Shown: piece by piece, positions 1-6,787 of the stretch
How the letters are laid out: the number at the start of each line of letters is the position of its first letter
Numbering within the stretch: the first letter of the stretch is position 1
Source: Chitinivibrionia bacterium
GTDB taxonomy: Bacteria; Krumholzibacteriota; Krumholzibacteriia; WVZY01
Reading direction: 5' to 3'
Length of the DNA: 9,396 nt
NCBI GenBank assembly: GCA_016208665.1
Contig: JACQXT010000121.1
Coordinates: forward strand, 3,665-13,060
Notes under the pieces: model-generated
What the model was told of the DNA's origin: nothing
Database searches by the model: none
What the model saw: the letters and a program-made list of their open reading frames with translations, nothing else
Program-made: the position numbers and the translations under genes

Positions 1-1
1 C

Positions 2-697
2 CAGGCGAACAAAAAATACGAAATGGGAGCGGCAAGCAAACCCGACAAGGTTACGTTCGGAGGACTGTTCCGCATGAGCCCGTCGTACTGGTACGTCGTG
101 CTTCTCTGCGTGACCTTCTATTCGGCGATCTTCCCCTTCCAGACGTTCGCCATAAAATTCTTCCAGGAAGCGCACGGAACGACGCGGGAGGTCGGTGGAA
201 GACTCTCGAGCCTGCTCACGCTCTTCGCGATGGTCGGCACGACTCTGTTCGGATACATGGTGGACCGCGTCGGGAAGCGTTCGCTCTTCATGATGTTCGG
301 ATCGCTGCTGCTCGTGCCGGTATATTTAATGATGGCGTACGCCCACGTCCCCTTGCTCGTTCCCATGGCGATGATGGGGATCGCGTTCTCCCTGGTGCCC
401 GCCGTCATGTGGCCCTCGGTCGCCTACATCGTCCAGGAGAATAAGCTGGGCACCGCCTACGGCCTCATGACTATGATTCAGAACATCGGGCTCTCCGGTT
501 ATAATTACCTGATCGGATGGGCGAACGACTACTCGGGCGCAAGCGCGGCGAATCCCGGCGGCTACGCCCTCGGCATGTGGATTTTCTCGATCTCGGGATT
601 CCTCGGCTTCTTCTTCTCGTGGCGCCTGCGGCGTTCCGAGACCGGTCCGCATGCGCACGGCTTGGAAACGATCACGGTGAAGTCGGGGAAGGCGTGA
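2..697 (+). CDS. MFS transporter, C-terminal half (5' end outside window)
   Basis: The frame is open from the window edge to the TGA at 695-697, so the ATG at 23 is probably internal and about half of a 12-helix permease is seen. After a short charged linker come about six hydrophobic segments. A conserved-looking cytoplasmic loop (GYMVDRVGKRS, about residue 75 counted from the ATG at 23) fits the G-x3-D-R-x-G-R/K-R signature that major facilitator proteins carry between TM2 and TM3 and again between TM8 and TM9; here it would be the second copy. The tail after the last helix is short and polar. The protein resembles MFSD1-like or oxalate/sugar-type facilitators, but the substrate cannot be read. 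It converges on the truncated methyltransferase gene and shows no functional link to the sulfur-relay block. Confidence 0.85.
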   Translation, partial: QANKKYEMGAASKPDKVTFGGLFRMSPSYWYVVLLCVTFYSAIFPFQTFAIKFFQEAHGTTREVGGRLSSLLTLFAMVGTTLFGYMVDRVGKRSLFMMFGSLLLVPVYLMMAYAHVPLLVPMAMMGIAFSLVPAVMWPSVAYIVQENKLGTAYGLMTMIQNIGLSGYNYLIGWANDYSGASAANPGGYALGMWIFSISGFLGFFFSWRLRRSETGPHAHGLETITVKSGKA

Positions 698-757
698 CGG
701 CGTGATGCGCTCGGCCGACGATCGAACGGGACGGCGGAGGCGAACGGCGTGATGCGC
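697..757 (+). repeat. 14-bp direct repeat pair flanking the MFS stop
   Basis: The sequence acggcgtgatgcgc occurs exactly at 697-710 and again at 744-757, 47 bases apart. The first copy begins on the last base of the MFS stop codon. The surrounding 698-830 stretch is very GC-rich and has no credible gene. The repeats may be remnants of a duplication or recombination event near the damaged end of the convergent methyltransferase gene. Confidence 0.6.
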
Positions 758-772
758 CGCGTCAAGCGGCGC
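754..772. terminator. Stem-loop in the convergent intergenic region
   Basis: A perfect 7-bp stem (gcgccgc / gcggcgc) encloses a 5-base loop, placed between two convergent genes. No T-run follows on either strand, so it is not a classical intrinsic terminator. A bidirectional stop or mRNA-end stabiliser is possible. Confidence 0.35.
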
Positions 773-830
773 GGCGCCGGAGCGAACGCGGCATCGAGAT
801 CCGTCACGGCCGCTGGGCGGGGGGGGTGAC

Positions 831-1985
831 CTATGATCTCCATATGCGCGATGATGCGATCCCGGTAGCCCGGCGCGGCGGGTTGAGGATGACGATGTCG
901 GCGGGCAGCTCGCGGTGCAGCACACGCTCGACGCCTCCGGCTATGAAACGCGCCGCAAGGCCGGCAAGCTGCGCGATGCGCGACGCTTCTTTGACCGCAT
1001 GGCGGTCCATGTCGATTCCCACGGTATCCGCGCCCTTCTTGGACAGTTCCAGAGCATGCATTCCGAATCCGCAGTAGGCGTCGACGACGCTCGCGCCTTG
1101 AACGTCGCCGCACTGCTCCAGCACGTGCGCATGCAGATGGCGCGCGGCGCCGCGGTTTACCTGCATGAAGGCCGTCCCGGCGAGCTGTATCTCCCACGAA
1201 CCCCACCGCTCGTTCAGCGTCTTCAAACCGGCGCGGCGGATGAAACTGCCGCGATCGTTCAGGAGCCATACGGCGGCGAGTTCCTTCGCGGCCTCGGGGA
1301 AGCGCTCGATCTCCCCGGGAGCGCTCGCGCCTTCAATCGCGAGTCCGACGTTTCCGGCGGCGTTTGCGCGGAGGGTCAGGCGCAGTTCGGTGCCGCCGGG
1401 CATGCGTTCGGGCTCATGCATCCAGAGTGTTCGCACCGCAGCCCACGCCTTGTTGATCGGCGCTTCGCCGAGCGGGCAACGATCCACGTCGATTATCGCG
1501 CCGGGATCGTCGAATGAATGATAACCCGCCGCAATCCCGTCGGCGCCGTGCTTTAAGACGAGCGAGAGGCGGTTCCGGTATCCGAATTCGAGCTCGGATG
1601 CGGCGATGTCCGGCTGAGGAACGTCAAACCCTCCGAGACGCCGGAGCGACTCGGCAATGATGGAGGTTTTCACGGCGAGCTGGGCGTCGTACCGGAGATG
1701 CTGGAGCTGGCAGCCTCCGCACCTCGCATAGTATGGACAGGGAGGATCGCAGCGTCCGGGGCCCGGTTCGAGCACTCGCAGGATGCGGGCGCGGCGCCAC
1801 TGCCGGTGAAGCTCGGTGTATTCCACCTCCACGGTGTCGCCGGGCGCGGACCGGGGAACAAATACGACGCATCCGTCGGATCGCCGGGCGAGCCCATCGC
1901 CGCCGGCAATAATGGACGTTATATTCAGCGCCTCGGACCCGCCGGATGAGGCCGCGGTTGATTCGTCATCGTCTCTGAAGTTCAT
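831..1985 (-). CDS. rlmD: RlmD/TrmA-family RNA uracil-5-methyltransferase, C-terminally truncated
   Basis: This family methylates C5 of uracil in 23S rRNA or tRNA using SAM. In order there are a TRAM-type beta domain (about residues 18-72), the 4Fe-4S cysteines C83-x5-C89-x2-C92 with C170 as likely fourth ligand, a central domain, and a SAM-binding motif VVDAYCGFG (about 300-308). The frame reaches the NPPR motif (368-371) and stops about 13 residues later. Complete family members continue some 60-70 residues, through the SCNP motif with the nucleophilic Cys and then the general-base Glu; neither is present, and no other frame downstream restores them. Catalysis of the usual kind therefore looks impossible. 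The ATG at 1985 lies inside the preceding gene (20-base overlap). A TTG at 2003 with an AGGGA ribosome site is an alternative start. The family call is strong; activity is doubtful. Confidence 0.8.
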   Translation of the reverse strand: MNFRDDDESTAASSGGSEALNITSIIAGGDGLARRSDGCVVFVPRSAPGDTVEVEYTELHRQWRRARILRVLEPGPGRCDPPCPYYARCGGCQLQHLRYDAQLAVKTSIIAESLRRLGGFDVPQPDIAASELEFGYRNRLSLVLKHGADGIAAGYHSFDDPGAIIDVDRCPLGEAPINKAWAAVRTLWMHEPERMPGGTELRLTLRANAAGNVGLAIEGASAPGEIERFPEAAKELAAVWLLNDRGSFIRRAGLKTLNERWGSWEIQLAGTAFMQVNRGAARHLHAHVLEQCGDVQGASVVDAYCGFGMHALELSKKGADTVGIDMDRHAVKEASRIAQLAGLAARFIAGGVERVLHRELPADIVILNPPRRATGIASSRIWRS

Positions 1986-2898
1986 AGGTATATCCGTCCG
2001 CAAGACATTCCCTTGTTTCTTGATAGGCGGTTACGTACTGCCCGCAGTTGCTCCCGATGCGATTCTCCTCCGGTTCTCCGATACTTGGGATGACCTCGTA
2101 ACCGGCGTCACGCAGGGCCTTGATTACCGCTTCTCCCCGCCGCCCGGGAATTGCTGAAGCAATGTTGTTTCTGACGGCCCGCCGGGTGGGGTTGACGGGC
2201 ACGATCTTGATGAGAAACAAATCGGGATCGAAATGACTCAGCAGCACGGATGGATCCACGGGCCATCCATCCGCAAGGGCGAAGTTGAGGGTTATTTTCC
2301 TGCCGCGCTCATCATAAAAAGCGCGGCCATACTCGGCAATTTTCTCGAACGGCCACTTTGTGGCGGGAATAAGGCGATCCCGCGCGCTCGTATCCGTTGT
2401 ATGGAGAGAAAACTGGAGTTGAAATCTGCGAGGATACAGTTTCTTCTTGATCGAGAGCAGCCGAGAGAAGAAGCGGTCGGTTCCCGCAGGGGCAATGGAA
2501 GACAGCGAGGGGATGAGCCCCGGCGCATCGAAAAGCTCGGGCAACAGCTCCAGCACCCTCAGGACATTCTCGTTGAATGAAGGCTCGCCCATTCTGGCGA
2601 ACTGTATCTTGAATTTCTTGACCGGGACGCGTCCATCCGGATATCGGTTCGATACGACATGCACGATCTGAGAGATCATCTGGTCTTCCGAGAGTTTTCC
2701 TCGGTACGCGCTTGCGGCGTCGCATATGAGGCAGCGCACCGGGCATCCGAAGAGCGTGGAGACGGTCAGCACCCATTTCTCTTCGCGCGGGAGCGGCGGT
2801 TGAATCGATTCCGTGAATTCGATGAGCTTCCCGTCGCCGGTTCCCGCAATATATACAACGGCGATATCTTCTCTTCCGACGGTTGCAAGTATCTTCAT
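1966..2898 (-). CDS. RlmN/Cfr-like radical SAM protein lacking the N-terminal domain
   Basis: About 310 residues. The radical SAM cluster motif is C52-x3-C56-x2-C59, followed by a GEP motif (104-106) as in RlmN (MGEP), a strand QFSLH (162-166) matching the ALSLHA strand of RlmN, and a C-terminal NCGQ (C285) at the place of the methyl-carrying Cys of RlmN/Cfr (Cys355 in E. coli, ACGQL). RlmN methylates C2 of A2503 in 23S rRNA and A37 of some tRNAs. This protein is shorter than RlmN (about 380) and lacks most of its N-terminal accessory domain. The site of RlmN Cys118, seven residues before the first cluster Cys, appears to be Thr45. The start is fixed by an ATGA overlap with the upstream flavoprotein gene and a GGAG upstream, so the two are probably translationally coupled. 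The substrate may be rRNA, tRNA or something else. Confidence 0.82.
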   Translation of the reverse strand: MKILATVGREDIAVVYIAGTGDGKLIEFTESIQPPLPREEKWVLTVSTLFGCPVRCLICDAASAYRGKLSEDQMISQIVHVVSNRYPDGRVPVKKFKIQFARMGEPSFNENVLRVLELLPELFDAPGLIPSLSSIAPAGTDRFFSRLLSIKKKLYPRRFQLQFSLHTTDTSARDRLIPATKWPFEKIAEYGRAFYDERGRKITLNFALADGWPVDPSVLLSHFDPDLFLIKIVPVNPTRRAVRNNIASAIPGRRGEAVIKALRDAGYEVIPSIGEPEENRIGSNCGQYVTAYQETRECLADGYTYELQRR

Positions 2899-3782
2899 GC
2901 AGGTTTCTCCTTCAGCGCCTCGTAGATCGCCATGGCGGATTGTATCCCGTCCCCGGCGGCAATAGCCGTCTGGCGGTATATGCCGTTCTTGGCGTCGCCT
3001 ATTATGCGCAGCAATCCGGATTCCTCCAATTGAATCAGGTTGTTCCGAAGATTCTCTCCCAGAAAATCCAGGCAAGGCGTCCTTCCGACGGCGACGACGA
3101 GGTATGAAACATGCATATCGCATTCTTTCTCCGAACCGCGGCAGGTCAGCGTCAACCCGTTCTTCTCGCGCCGGATCCGTGTGATGCGAGTGGCCTCCAG
3201 AAGGGAAATCGTGCGAGCCTTCGATGCGCGCTCCTTGAGCAGCGGGAGCGCGCGAACGGTCTCCCTTCGGTTGATGAGTATGACATTGTTTTTTCGCGAG
3301 AGATTCAACGCATAATCGAATGCCGCGTCTCCGGCTCCGATGATTGCAATCCTCTTGTTCGCCGCGCGGCGCAGCGGGTGGACTTCGTAAAAAACGAATG
3401 GTTCGGCCTCGGCCGGAACCTCGGGATCGGTGAGTTCGAGGGGCTTCGTGCCGGAAGCAATGACCGCGCTGCGAGAGAAAATTGTTCTGTGATTTGTTTC
3501 GGTAACGAATCTTTTCTTCTCGTATTCCAGTTTGTAAACCGTTTCAACATATGTTTGTATCGAAAATGCCCTGAGATGGTTCCTGAATGCGCTAACGATT
3601 CTTGGCGCGGAGATTCCTCCGGGAAAGCCGGGATAATTTTCGATCAGATTGGCATTCCTAAGGAGCCCTCCGACGGCTTCTTTTTCCAGAAGAATCGGAT
3701 CGATGCCGCAGCGCTTCAACTGAATCGCCGCCGATATGCCGGCAGGGCCCGCTCCTATAATAACCACATCGGTACTGTTCAC
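2895..3782 (-). CDS. Thioredoxin-reductase-like FAD/NAD(P)-binding oxidoreductase without CxxC
   Basis: A 295-residue two-dinucleotide-fold flavoprotein. The FAD motif is GAGPAG at 10-15, the ASGT motif is at 109-112, the NAD(P) motif is GAGDAA at 149-154, followed by an NRR pair (171-173) that suggests NADPH, and the C-terminal FAD motif is AAGDG at 275-279. In thioredoxin reductases a CxxC sits just before the NAD(P) domain; here that place (about 130-136) reads FVFYEVH, so a dithiol thioredoxin reduction mechanism is excluded. The layout fits TrxR-like ferredoxin/flavodoxin-NADP reductases and relatives. The GTG at 3782 was chosen because it precedes the first beta strand by a few residues; the open frame upstream contains no ATG. 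It overlaps the RlmN-like gene by 4 bases and may supply electrons to it. That partnership is inference. Confidence 0.85.
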   Translation of the reverse strand: MNSTDVVIIGAGPAGISAAIQLKRCGIDPILLEKEAVGGLLRNANLIENYPGFPGGISAPRIVSAFRNHLRAFSIQTYVETVYKLEYEKKRFVTETNHRTIFSRSAVIASGTKPLELTDPEVPAEAEPFVFYEVHPLRRAANKRIAIIGAGDAAFDYALNLSRKNNVILINRRETVRALPLLKERASKARTISLLEATRITRIRREKNGLTLTCRGSEKECDMHVSYLVVAVGRTPCLDFLGENLRNNLIQLEESGLLRIIGDAKNGIYRQTAIAAGDGIQSAMAIYEALKEKPA

Positions 3783-3819
3783 AACGCTGCGCCTTTGTAA
3801 GGGGAAGTGCCGCGGTGCT

Positions 3820-3838
3820 CTCCGGCCGATGGCCGGAG
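3820..3838 (-). promoter_or_regulatory. 8-bp stem-loop in leader of the flavoprotein gene
   Basis: A perfect inverted repeat (ctccggcc / ggccggag) with a 3-base loop lies between the candidate promoter and the GTG start, so it would fold in the 5' leader. There is no T-run after it. It may be an attenuator, a protein-binding site, or simply a stable leader structure. Confidence 0.35.
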
Positions 3839-3886
3839 TCGAAGTTGACGTTTCATCATACAATCCGCGATCGATTGCCGCCAGAA

Positions 3887-3914
3887 GATATATCTTTCGC
3901 GACCGGTCAGTCAA
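3887..3914 (-). promoter_or_regulatory. Candidate sigma70-type promoter for the flavoprotein/radical SAM genes
   Basis: On the minus strand TTGACT (3914-3909) is followed after 16 bases by TATATC (3892-3887); an 18-base spacing to TATCTT is also possible. The spacer contains the perfect palindrome gaccggtc (3901-3908), which could be an operator. This lies in the 234-base gap after the double DsrC-like gene, so the three downstream genes may be transcribed on their own. Confidence 0.45.
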
Positions 3915-4016
3915 GAGGAAGACCGCCGTGCAGCTGATTTCAGAATGGGCGGGATATGAGCAATGCAAGGCTCGACTGCAGAAATGTGGGTCTGCCTGGA
4001 CGCACGTTCGCCGCAC

Positions 4017-4703
4017 TTACCCGAAAAAAGGCAATCCTGCCGCTTTGCAGGCTCCTCGGCGATATCCTGCGGGGAACAGCTCGATCAATTCGTCCAGGCT
4101 CAGATTGTTGATCCGGCACGTCTCATACACTGTTGGAATGTTTTTGTGGACCCGATAGTAATCCCGGAGGTACTTGATGACTTCCCAGTGCTTGTCCGTC
4201 AATCCATGAGGGAGATTCCATTCGTTCGCCATGAGATGAGCGAACCGTTCGTTCCATTGATCGAAATCCTCGAGAAAGCCCGCCGGCGTCAATTTCTGCT
4301 CGGCTTCCAATATCTTATGGCTCTCGTACGTCAGCCAGATGTTGCTGTTGTACATGAACTCATAGTTGATGCCCGCGATTCTGCAGGCTCCGCGGTGATA
4401 TCCTGTTGGAAACAATTCTTTGAGCTTGTTGAGTCTGATGTTGTTGTCGGCACAGGCATACACGACGACCGGCACCGTGTGCTCTTCCAGGAATTTATTG
4501 CGCAGATATCGGATGATGTTCCAGTGTTCTTCGGTGAGTCCGTCGAAGATGCCCTGCAGGCGGGCCATCCCCTCGGCGAACGGTTCGTCCCACTGCTCCG
4601 GCGGGTCCAGGAATCCGTGTTCATCCAAGGTGTAAGATTTTCCGTCCGCAAACTGTATGCTCTTGCGCCGCATATCCGATGCTCTATTGCGAGAGGATGT
4701 CAT
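4017..4703 (-). CDS. Tandem (two-domain) DsrC/TusE-family protein with CysB only
   Basis: The 228 residues contain two DsrC-like repeats. Domain 1 (about 16-113) has DEHGFL, LTEEHWNIIRYLRN and ELFPTGYHRGACRIAG; domain 2 (about 131-226) has AGFLEDFDQW, LTDKHWEVIKYLRD and ELFPAGYRRGACKAAG. DsrC carries substrate sulfur between CysB (in GAC) and CysA (penultimate residue, 11 later). Here CysB is present in both domains (C107, C219), but CysA is absent from both: domain 1 runs on into YEFMYNSNIW and domain 2 ends at GLPFFG. Each domain has one other Cys (C84, C196). The ATG overlaps the stop of the DsrK-like gene as ATGA, so it is likely translated together with it. DsrC is normally one domain of about 105-110 residues. 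Likely a partner or regulator of the DsrMK-like complex; sulfur carriage by a CysA-CysB trisulfide is not possible within it. Confidence 0.88.
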   Translation of the reverse strand: MTSSRNRASDMRRKSIQFADGKSYTLDEHGFLDPPEQWDEPFAEGMARLQGIFDGLTEEHWNIIRYLRNKFLEEHTVPVVVYACADNNIRLNKLKELFPTGYHRGACRIAGINYEFMYNSNIWLTYESHKILEAEQKLTPAGFLEDFDQWNERFAHLMANEWNLPHGLTDKHWEVIKYLRDYYRVHKNIPTVYETCRINNLSLDELIELFPAGYRRGACKAAGLPFFG

Positions 4704-6049
4704 TGCGATGAAGTCTCCACCGCCTGGTGTTCGTAATCGACGTGTTCGGCGGCTTTGCCGTCGATGAGGATGGAGCGCGAGAGCATATCGTGGACGCCGC
4801 CGACGGCGATATCCTCCTTATGGTACTCCATCAATTGGATCAGCTGCCGTTTGCAGTTCGAGCAAGCGGCGGCGACATACTTGGCGCCTGTCGCGCGAAT
4901 CTGCTCCATCTTCTTCTTGCCTGTTACTTCCATTCGGAATTCGTGAATCGTATCCATGGCTGACAAGCCGGCGCCGCCGCCGCAGCACCAGTTTTCACCG
5001 CGGTTGGGATGCATCTCGCGGAAATCCATGCAGGTTGCATGGAGAATGATCCGCGGTTCTTCCACGATATTGCACGAGCGGCCGAAATTGCAGGGATCGT
5101 GGTAGGTGACGGGCATGGAGTTCTTGCTCTTGTCGAACTGGAGGCGGCCGGCTCTAATATGCTCCGCAGTCCACTGGAGGCAGTTGGTTATGGTGAACGG
5201 CAGGTCTCCCCACCACTTGCCCGGCTCCATCATGAACTTCATGATGCGGTGCGCATGCCCGCATTCGCCCATCAACATGGTCTTGATTCTCAGGCGCTTG
5301 GCTTCTTCGACGTACATCTTATTGTCCTCTTTCATGGAGTTGTCGTCGCCGGTAAAGAGGCCGTAATTGGCGCCGTCGAAGCACTTCGAACTCATGGTCC
5401 AACGGTCCGACATGCCGAGCGCGTGGAATACCTTCGCTACTCCCGTGGTGGCTTCGATGTTGACAAGAACGTCTCCCGACGGCGGCACATAAAAGTAATC
5501 GGCGCCTTCCACATCGACCGGGACCTTGATGTCCACGCCGTGTTCGTCCCGCATTTCTTCCTCGAGAAACTCAATGGCAGCCATGAATGCCTTGGGTGAA
5601 GCGCCGTCGGTATTGCCGGTTTTCAGCGATATCTCCACTACTTTCTTCATCACCTCCGGCGTCAATCCCAGCGTGTTCAGTATCGCGCGGCCTTTGCGCG
5701 TGATGACCGAGTTGTCGATTCCAAACGGGCAATAGGTCGCGCATCTGCGGCAGCCCGTGCAGGAATAAAAGTCCTCCACCCACTGCTCCAACTCCCTCTC
5801 GTCGAACTCGCGGGCTCCGGCGAGTTTCCCCAAGATTTTGCCCGAATGAGTGCACTGCTTCTTGTAAACGGCGCGAATCAGATCAGACCGGACGGACGGG
5901 TTGAATTTCTTCTCCGGACTTCCATAATACACGGGGCACACGGACGCGCACGTACCGCACTTGGCGCATATCTCCATGTACAGCTTGAGAGCTTTCGGTC
6001 CTTTGTTGATTGCCGCAACGGCGTTCTCTACTTTTTCCTTGTTGCTCAT
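4700..6049 (-). CDS. DsrK-like heterodisulfide-reductase-type Fe-S protein (CCG domain)
   Basis: A 449-residue cytoplasmic protein of the HdrD/DsrK/TmcB type. Two ferredoxin-type 4Fe-4S motifs lie near the N-terminus: C28, C31, C34, C38 and C97, C100, C103, C107. A CCG domain follows, with C320 (HDPC), C355-C356 (CCGGGAG) and C396-x2-C399. In HdrB/HdrD this pattern holds the non-cubane cluster that cleaves disulfides. Further conserved-looking Cys are C223 and C263. In DsrMK, DsrK is the site that reacts with DsrC while DsrM provides the quinone side. The ATG at 6049 has an AGGAG (6060-6056) six bases upstream and lies 2 bases after the stop of the cytochrome b gene. The stop overlaps the start of the tandem DsrC-like gene. 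Open frame upstream of 6049 is antisense-like spill over the cytochrome gene. DsrK versus TmcB or HmeD-type cannot be separated by eye. Confidence 0.9.
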   Translation of the reverse strand: MSNKEKVENAVAAINKGPKALKLYMEICAKCGTCASVCPVYYGSPEKKFNPSVRSDLIRAVYKKQCTHSGKILGKLAGAREFDERELEQWVEDFYSCTGCRRCATYCPFGIDNSVITRKGRAILNTLGLTPEVMKKVVEISLKTGNTDGASPKAFMAAIEFLEEEMRDEHGVDIKVPVDVEGADYFYVPPSGDVLVNIEATTGVAKVFHALGMSDRWTMSSKCFDGANYGLFTGDDNSMKEDNKMYVEEAKRLRIKTMLMGECGHAHRIMKFMMEPGKWWGDLPFTITNCLQWTAEHIRAGRLQFDKSKNSMPVTYHDPCNFGRSCNIVEEPRIILHATCMDFREMHPNRGENWCCGGGAGLSAMDTIHEFRMEVTGKKKMEQIRATGAKYVAAACSNCKRQLIQLMEYHKEDIAVGGVHDMLSRSILIDGKAAEHVDYEHQAVETSSQ

Positions 6050-6051
6050 TG

Positions 6052-6753
6052 CTATCTCCTCTTGATCAGGCTTTGGGTGAAGAAGATGCCGCCGAAGTGA
6101 AGAATCTTGGAAAACGGGATATACATGATCAAGACGATCGCCAGCAGGGCGTGCGTCAGGAACAGCCCGTTCTGCGGAACGGCCGGAGAAAACGTGATCA
6201 GCGACCTGGCCCAAACCCTCGTTTGTTCCAGCTCGAAATGCGGTCCGAAGCGCATCATGTTGCCGGTGAGAATGATCGCAATGATGAGCAGGAGGGCAAA
6301 GAAGTCGGGCAATCCGGATATCTCTTTGGCGCGTTGCAGGGTCACCCTCCGGATCAGCAGCATGATGCCCGTTGCCAGCAGAACCACTCCGGCGATCCCG
6401 CCGACGGTGTTCGACATCGCGGCGATCGCGTCCGCCGATAGTCCCATGGCCGCCAGAATGCGGTCGACGAGGCCGGTGAACACGCGCAGATGTCCGAGGA
6501 ATACCAGCGCCAGCGTGGCGTGAAAGATCCACGCGAACATCCAGAGCACCCTGTCGCCTCGGAACAGGCCGGGGAAGAACACGGCTTCGGCCAGCACGGC
6601 TTTTATGGTGTTATCGCTTGCCGGAAACAGCGTCATCTTGCCGGGCTGGACTGTCCTGGACCACACGCGGAAGCGGTAGGTCATGCCGATGATAAAGGTA
6701 AGCGCGGCGATGCCAGGCAAGACTCCGCCCACGATGAATGCGTACGTACTCAC
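6052..6753 (-). CDS. DsrM/NarI-like membrane cytochrome b subunit
   Basis: A 233-residue protein with five hydrophobic segments (about 5-24, 70-90, 115-135, 150-165, 195-215). Histidines H78 and H88 in TM2, and H201 and H219 in and after TM5, are well placed as two bis-His heme b pairs, as in NarI and DsrM. It would exchange electrons with menaquinol and pass them to or from the DsrK-like partner. The GTG at 6753 is chosen because a perfect AGGAGG (6765-6760) lies six bases upstream; the in-frame ATG at 6801 would overlap the DsrC-like gene and has no such site. It is tightly packed between the small DsrC-like gene (34-base gap) and the DsrK-like gene (2-base gap). No periplasmic cytochrome (DsrJ), ferredoxin (DsrO) or NrfD-like (DsrP) gene follows, so this is an MK-only module. 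Confidence 0.87.
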   Translation of the reverse strand: MSTYAFIVGGVLPGIAALTFIIGMTYRFRVWSRTVQPGKMTLFPASDNTIKAVLAEAVFFPGLFRGDRVLWMFAWIFHATLALVFLGHLRVFTGLVDRILAAMGLSADAIAAMSNTVGGIAGVVLLATGIMLLIRRVTLQRAKEISGLPDFFALLLIIAIILTGNMMRFGPHFELEQTRVWARSLITFSPAVPQNGLFLTHALLAIVLIMYIPFSKILHFGGIFFTQSLIKRR

Positions 6754-6759
6754 AACGAT

Positions 6760-6765
6760 CCTCCT
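6760..6765 (-). promoter_or_regulatory. Ribosome binding site deciding the cytochrome b start
   Basis: AGGAGG on the minus strand, six bases before GTG 6753. It favours this start over the upstream ATG at 6801. Confidence 0.8.
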
Positions 6766-6787
6766 GTGTAAGATGAAGCGTCTTCTA

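Noticed and set aside
326..925. Minus-strand frames across 326-1269 as the missing end of the methyltransferase
   Set aside because: None contains a YVSCNP-like motif or HVE-type C-terminus, and they overlap the MFS gene antisense, so a simple frameshift does not restore the protein.
2899..3123. Upstream extension of the radical SAM frame
   Set aside because: It lies over the flavoprotein C-terminus in another frame, and the ATGA overlap with a GGAG supports the start at 2898.
2895..3782. Calling the flavoprotein thioredoxin reductase (trxB)
   Set aside because: The CxxC expected just before the NAD(P) domain is absent.
3963..4736. Plus-strand 257-codon frame
   Set aside because: It mirrors the tandem DsrC-like gene, which has clear family motifs. 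No ribosome site or family resemblance supports the plus-strand reading.
6050..6532. N-terminal extension of the DsrK-like frame beyond 6049
   Set aside because: It overlaps the cytochrome b gene in another frame, is Arg/His/Gly-rich, and a good ribosome site and ATG exist at 6049.
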